Part shown: piece after piece, positions 17,692-18,249 of the stretch | Layout of the letters: each line of letters starts with the position of its first letter | Numbering within the stretch: the first letter of the stretch is position 1 | NCBI GenBank assembly: GCA_025363575.1 | Contig: JANYDM010000035.1 | Coordinates: 1-18,249 of the forward strand | Source of the DNA: Betaproteobacteria bacterium | Lineage (GTDB): Bacteria; Pseudomonadota; Gammaproteobacteria; Burkholderiales; SG8-41 | DNA: 18,249 nt | Direction of reading: 5' to 3' | Position numbers and translations under genes: made by a program | The notes under the pieces: model-generated | The model's database searches: none | Seen by the model: the letters and a program-made list of their open reading frames with translations, nothing else | What the model was told of the DNA's origin: nothing

Positions 17692-18249
17692 ATGCTCGTT
17701 TTAGGCATCGAAACCTCATGCGACGAGACCGGCGTCGCGCTTTATGACAGCGCGCGCGGCCTGCTGGCGCACAAGCTGCATACCCAGGCCGCCCTGCACG
17801 AGGAATATGGCGGCGTCGTGCCGGAACTTGCATCGCGCGACCATATCCGGCGCGTGCTGCCGCTGTCGCGCGATATCCTGCGCGAAGCGGGCACCGCGTT
17901 GACGGACCTGGATGCCGTTGCCTATACGCAGGGGCCGGGACTGGCCGGCGCTTTGCTGGTAGGCGCAAGCGTCGCCCACGGCCTTGCCTACGCGCTGGGT
18001 GTACCCGCACTCGGCATCCACCACCTCGAAGGGCACTTGTTGTCGCCGCTAATGGCGCATTCGGCGCCGGCCTTTCCGTTTGTCGCGCTGCTTGTGTCGG
18101 GCGGCCATAGCCAGCTGATGCGCGTCGCCGGCGTCGGCGCCTATGAGCTGCTCGGCGAAACGCTCGACGACGCCGCTGGCGAGGCATTCGACAAAACAGC
18201 CAAACTGCTGGAGCTCGGCTATCCCGGCGGCCCTGCACTCGCCGCACTG
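17692..18249 (+). CDS. tsaD: tRNA N6-threonylcarbamoyladenosine transferase TsaD, N-terminal part (cut by window end)
   Basis: The first 186 residues of TsaD (formerly Gcp), open to the window edge; full-length proteins have about 340. With TsaB and TsaE it transfers the threonylcarbamoyl group to A37 of ANN-decoding tRNAs. Seen: [14 protein letters not shown] at the start, the strand-loop [13 protein letters not shown], the metal-binding HHLEGH with H111 and H115 at the same positions as in E. coli, and LVSGGHSQL at 134-142. It diverges from rpsU, a common arrangement. No Shine-Dalgarno sequence precedes the ATG; the bases are a C-rich run, so initiation may be weak or nearly leaderless. No stop or frameshift occurs in the visible part. 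Confidence 0.97.
   Translation, partial: MLVLGIETSCDETGVALYDSARGLLAHKLHTQAALHEEYGGVVPELASRDHIRRVLPLSRDILREAGTALTDLDAVAYTQGPGLAGALLVGASVAHGLAYALGVPALGIHHLEGHLLSPLMAHSAPAFPFVALLVSGGHSQLMRVAGVGAYELLGETLDDAAGEAFDKTAKLLELGYPGGPALAAL

Noticed and set aside
17690..18247. A 185-codon minus-strand frame opposite tsaD
   Set aside because: The plus strand encodes the TsaD N-terminus with all motifs; the reverse frame is Arg-rich and without motifs.

Overview
The window reads as ordinary chromosomal DNA of a GC-rich betaproteobacterium, most likely in or near Burkholderiales. This rests on the macromolecular-synthesis block rpsU-yqeY-dnaG-rpoD with divergent tsaD, a long RpoD with a Lys/Ala-rich N-terminus, three Bug/TctC-type solute receptors (a family greatly expanded in Bordetella, Cupriavidus and relatives), and a patatin/acetoacetate decarboxylase/3-hydroxybutyrate dehydrogenase set typical of PHB-cycling bacteria. 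No phage, transposon, CRISPR array, integron or defence system is visible. No gap between genes exceeds about 170 bases.

Right part (about 12.6-18.25 kb): information-processing genes. tsaD (+, cut by the window end) diverges from rpsU (-), which has a near-consensus sigma70 promoter and a symmetrical intrinsic terminator. yqeY, dnaG and rpoD follow on the minus strand, and rpoD has a candidate promoter of its own at the dnaG stop. dnaG starts with TTG just downstream of a four-unit heptamer repeat and has no Shine-Dalgarno sequence.

Middle (about 7.7-12.6 kb): below rpoD lie a GT41/OGT-like glycosyltransferase with short TPRs and a three-gene ketone-body unit (patatin-like hydrolase, adc, bdhA). 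The unit suggests release of acyl or polyester material and interconversion of 3-hydroxybutyrate, acetoacetate and acetone. A CAU-anticodon tRNA follows, which resembles tRNA-Ile2 (ileX) more than elongator tRNA-Met.

Left part (about 2.6-7.7 kb): directly behind the tRNA is a tightly packed minus-strand operon. It encodes a TcuA-like flavoprotein dehydrogenase, a Bug receptor, an Asp/Glu-racemase-fold protein lacking both catalytic cysteines, an NAD-type SDR and a second Bug receptor. Overlapping or nearly abutting starts and stops argue for one unit. It looks like an uptake-and-oxidation module for an organic acid, possibly a tricarboxylate, but the TctA/TctB membrane partners are absent here. 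This is the least-described part of the window.

Far left (1-2.55 kb): a DUF4124-type secreted protein, an unrecognised 133-residue protein on the plus strand, and a pncC (CinA C-terminal domain) gene followed closely by a third, more divergent Bug receptor.
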